Source: Magnetococcales bacterium
Lineage (GTDB): Bacteria > Pseudomonadota > Magnetococcia > Magnetococcales > JADGCH01
DNA length: 7,051 nt
Assembly: GCA_015228995.1 (NCBI GenBank)
Contig: JADGCM010000087.1
Location: 1 to 7,051, forward strand
Direction of reading: 5' to 3'
Positions 6,822 to 7,051 of the stretch are shown one piece after another. How positions within the stretch are numbered: the first letter of the stretch is position 1; every line of letters starts with the position of its first letter. A program made the position numbers and the translations under genes. The notes under the pieces were generated by a model that saw only the letters and a program-made list of their open reading frames with translations, did not search any database and was not told where the DNA came from.

Positions 6822-7051
6822 TTATTGTCTATCACTCACAGCCAGCCCCAGACGCCGCGCAACCTCTTGATAGGCCTCCGCCGTACCCCCCAAATCAAGC
6901 CGAAACCGATCCTTGTCGAGCTTCTGACCAGTGTGGATATCCCACAATCGACAGGTATCTGGTGAAATTTCATCCGCCAGCACAATAGTCTCTCCATCGG
7001 TCGGCAACCGGCCAAACTCCAGCTTATAATCCACCAACTGAATATCTATTT
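6822..7051 (-). CDS. purC: Phosphoribosylaminoimidazole-succinocarboxamide synthase (SAICAR synthetase), C-terminal part; 5' end outside window
   Basis: PurC joins CAIR and aspartate with ATP to make SAICAR in de novo purine synthesis. Only the last 76 full codons are visible, open to the window edge and ending in TAA. The stretch LVDYKLEFGR, then LADEISPDTCRLWD, then LDKDRFR, LGG and AYQEVARRLG, closely follows the C-terminal part of E. coli PurC (VDFKLEFG, GDEFSPDGSRLWD, MDKDRFR, AYEAVARRLG). A TTG near 7037 is internal to the gene and not a start. The next gene on the strand begins 121 bp downstream, probably from its own promoter, so co-transcription with purL cannot be assumed. The short final segment after the conserved core is normal for the family. 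Confidence 0.95.
   Translation of the reverse strand, partial: IDIQLVDYKLEFGRLPTDGETIVLADEISPDTCRLWDIHTGQKLDKDRFRLDLGGTAEAYQEVARRLGLAVSDRQ

Noticed and set aside
1..7051. A novel defence, mobile or biosynthetic system
   Set aside because: All coding space is taken by purC, an OmpA-family gene, purL, maf and polA, all of known families. No accessory cluster or foreign segment is visible.

Overview
The window is an ordinary chromosomal core segment, and every gene in it lies on the minus strand. In transcription order (high to low coordinates) it holds the 3' end of purC, a periplasmic OmpA-family protein with thrombospondin type 3 repeats, a compact intergenic palindromic repeat, full-length purL, a Maf-family nucleotide pyrophosphatase of the YceF type, and the 5' part of polA, which runs off the low-coordinate edge.

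The source is most likely a gammaproteobacterium. PurL is the long single-chain type (1299 residues, with a fused C-terminal glutaminase) and is close to the enterobacterial enzyme along its whole length. The Maf protein carries the YceF signature, and the catalytic positions of PolA match Escherichia coli Pol I with one constant offset. Genus cannot be named from this window. No transposase, phage gene, CRISPR array, tRNA or rRNA was seen.

Regions: 7051-6822 is purC (SAICAR synthetase, C-terminal 76 codons). 6821-6701 is a 121-bp spacer with a plausible sigma-70 promoter and the ribosome binding site of the next gene. 6700-5891 is the OmpA-like gene. 5890-5770 is a 121-bp spacer almost filled by a 96-bp nested inverted repeat (5781-5876). 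5769-1870 is purL. 1873-1295 is maf/yceF. 1298-1 is polA (5' nuclease domain and most of the proofreading domain).

purL, maf and polA form a tight unit: both junctions are 4-bp ATGA overlaps, which implies one transcript and probable translational coupling. The shared theme is nucleotide supply (PurC and PurL), clean-up of modified nucleotides (Maf) and use of nucleotides in DNA repair and replication (PolA). There is little room for a dedicated purL promoter outside the palindromic repeat, and that repeat also supplies the only Shine-Dalgarno-like sequence of purL. This is the most interesting regulatory feature here. I see no convincing undescribed multi-gene system.
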